Positions 13,620 to 13,842 of a stretch of DNA of 13,842 nucleotides are shown piece by piece. Made by a program: the position numbers and the translations under genes. The notes beneath the pieces are model-generated. The model searched no databases. It saw only the letters and a program-made list of their open reading frames with translations, and had not been told where the DNA came from. Origin of the DNA: Candidatus Aenigmarchaeota archaeon CG_4_9_14_3_um_filter_37_18 (GTDB lineage: Archaea > Aenigmatarchaeota > Aenigmatarchaeia > CG10238-14). The stretch is taken from contig PFTQ01000054.1 of assembly GCA_002789635.1 (NCBI GenBank), forward strand, positions 1 to 13,842. The letters run 5' to 3'. Position 1 is the stretch's first letter, and each line of letters opens with the position of its first letter.

Positions 13620-13842
13620 ATGAACCTTAAGCTAGAAATTAAAAAAGAAGCGGAAAAACTCCTGAAGCAGTCGGATTTGCTTAAATATGATTCTCTATCA
13701 GAAACAATAGAAGTGCCACCAAACCCGGAGATGGGTGACATTGCGACAAACATATCATTCTCATTAGCGAAGAAGCTTGGAAAGTCTCCGGTGAAAATAT
13801 CAGAAGAAATAGAAAAAGAAATAAAATTATCAAAAAGCTCTA
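13620..13842 (+). CDS. argS: Arginyl-tRNA synthetase, N-terminal fragment (runs off right edge)
   Basis: It loads arginine onto tRNA-Arg. Only the first 74 residues are in the window. They match the Add1-type N-terminal domain of ArgS, which binds the tRNA D loop: an amphipathic Lys/Glu-rich helix, then IEVPPNPEMGDIATNISFSLAKKLG (about 33-57), a segment with PPN-x-EMGD that is characteristic of ArgS, followed by a second helical stretch. The HIGH and KMSKS motifs would lie beyond the edge. The start ATG is 1 base after the carB stop; there is only a weak ATGGTAA upstream, so it probably depends on ribosomes finishing carB. Its place at the end of an arginine operon that begins with tRNA-Arg is notable. 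The identification rests on the N-terminal domain alone. Confidence 0.85.
   Translation, partial: MNLKLEIKKEAEKLLKQSDLLKYDSLSETIEVPPNPEMGDIATNISFSLAKKLGKSPVKISEEIEKEIKLSKSS

Noticed and set aside
1..13842. CRISPR arrays, insertion sequences or phage genes
   Set aside because: No regularly spaced repeats, transposase-like frames or terminal inverted repeats were seen; the window is an ordered biosynthetic operon.

Overview
The window comes from an AT-rich archaeon. Three things point there. A tRNA gene is interrupted by short introns bounded by bulge-helix-bulge splice motifs. A/T-only TATA boxes lie about 25 bases upstream of apparently leaderless starts. Strong Shine-Dalgarno sequences of the GGTGAT type precede almost every gene. 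The lineage within Archaea cannot be fixed from this sequence. Arginine codons are strongly biased to AGA/AGG; all eight in argG are of this type.

Layout: (1) 1-191, minus strand, the start of a small DNA-binding-type archaeal protein running off the left edge. (2) 192-308, a divergent promoter region with one TATA box for the minus gene, two candidates for the plus strand, and a short inverted repeat. (3) 309-395, a possible 28-residue leader peptide ending Arg-Leu-Arg-Arg. (4) 416-559, a tRNA-Arg gene that I read as having two introns, at positions 29/30 and 37/38, and an 8-base internal exon carrying anticodon CCU. A second near-copy of that mini-exon, with a UCU anticodon, lies inside the first intron. 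(5) 586-13618, ten tightly packed or overlapping plus-strand genes: argG, an unrecognised P-loop protein, argC, argD, an N-acylornithine-type carbamoyltransferase, argB, argH, an M20 deacylase, carA and carB. (6) 13620 to the edge, the start of argS.

Together these form an arginine supply operon. CarAB makes carbamoyl phosphate. ArgB, ArgC and ArgD turn N-acylglutamate into N-acylornithine. The carbamoyltransferase makes N-acylcitrulline, and the M20 enzyme is the likely deacylase that releases citrulline. ArgG and ArgH convert citrulline to arginine, and ArgS loads it onto tRNA-Arg, one gene for which sits at the head of the same unit. The carbamoyltransferase is clearly of the N-acetyl/N-succinylornithine class, not classical OTC, and has Val at the residue known to switch acetyl from succinyl specificity. 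This suggests an N-succinyl route as in Bacteroides. Several genes (argG, argB, carB and the transcarbamylase) also carry motif variants I associate with Bacteroidetes, so the pathway may have been acquired from bacteria.

The pathway lacks an identifiable first enzyme, the glutamate N-acyltransferase. The only unexplained gene is the P-loop protein between argG and argC, which is a reasonable but untested candidate. The window's main novelties are that gene, the succinyl/acetyl question, and the unusual intron-containing tRNA-Arg with duplicated mini-exons in the operon leader.
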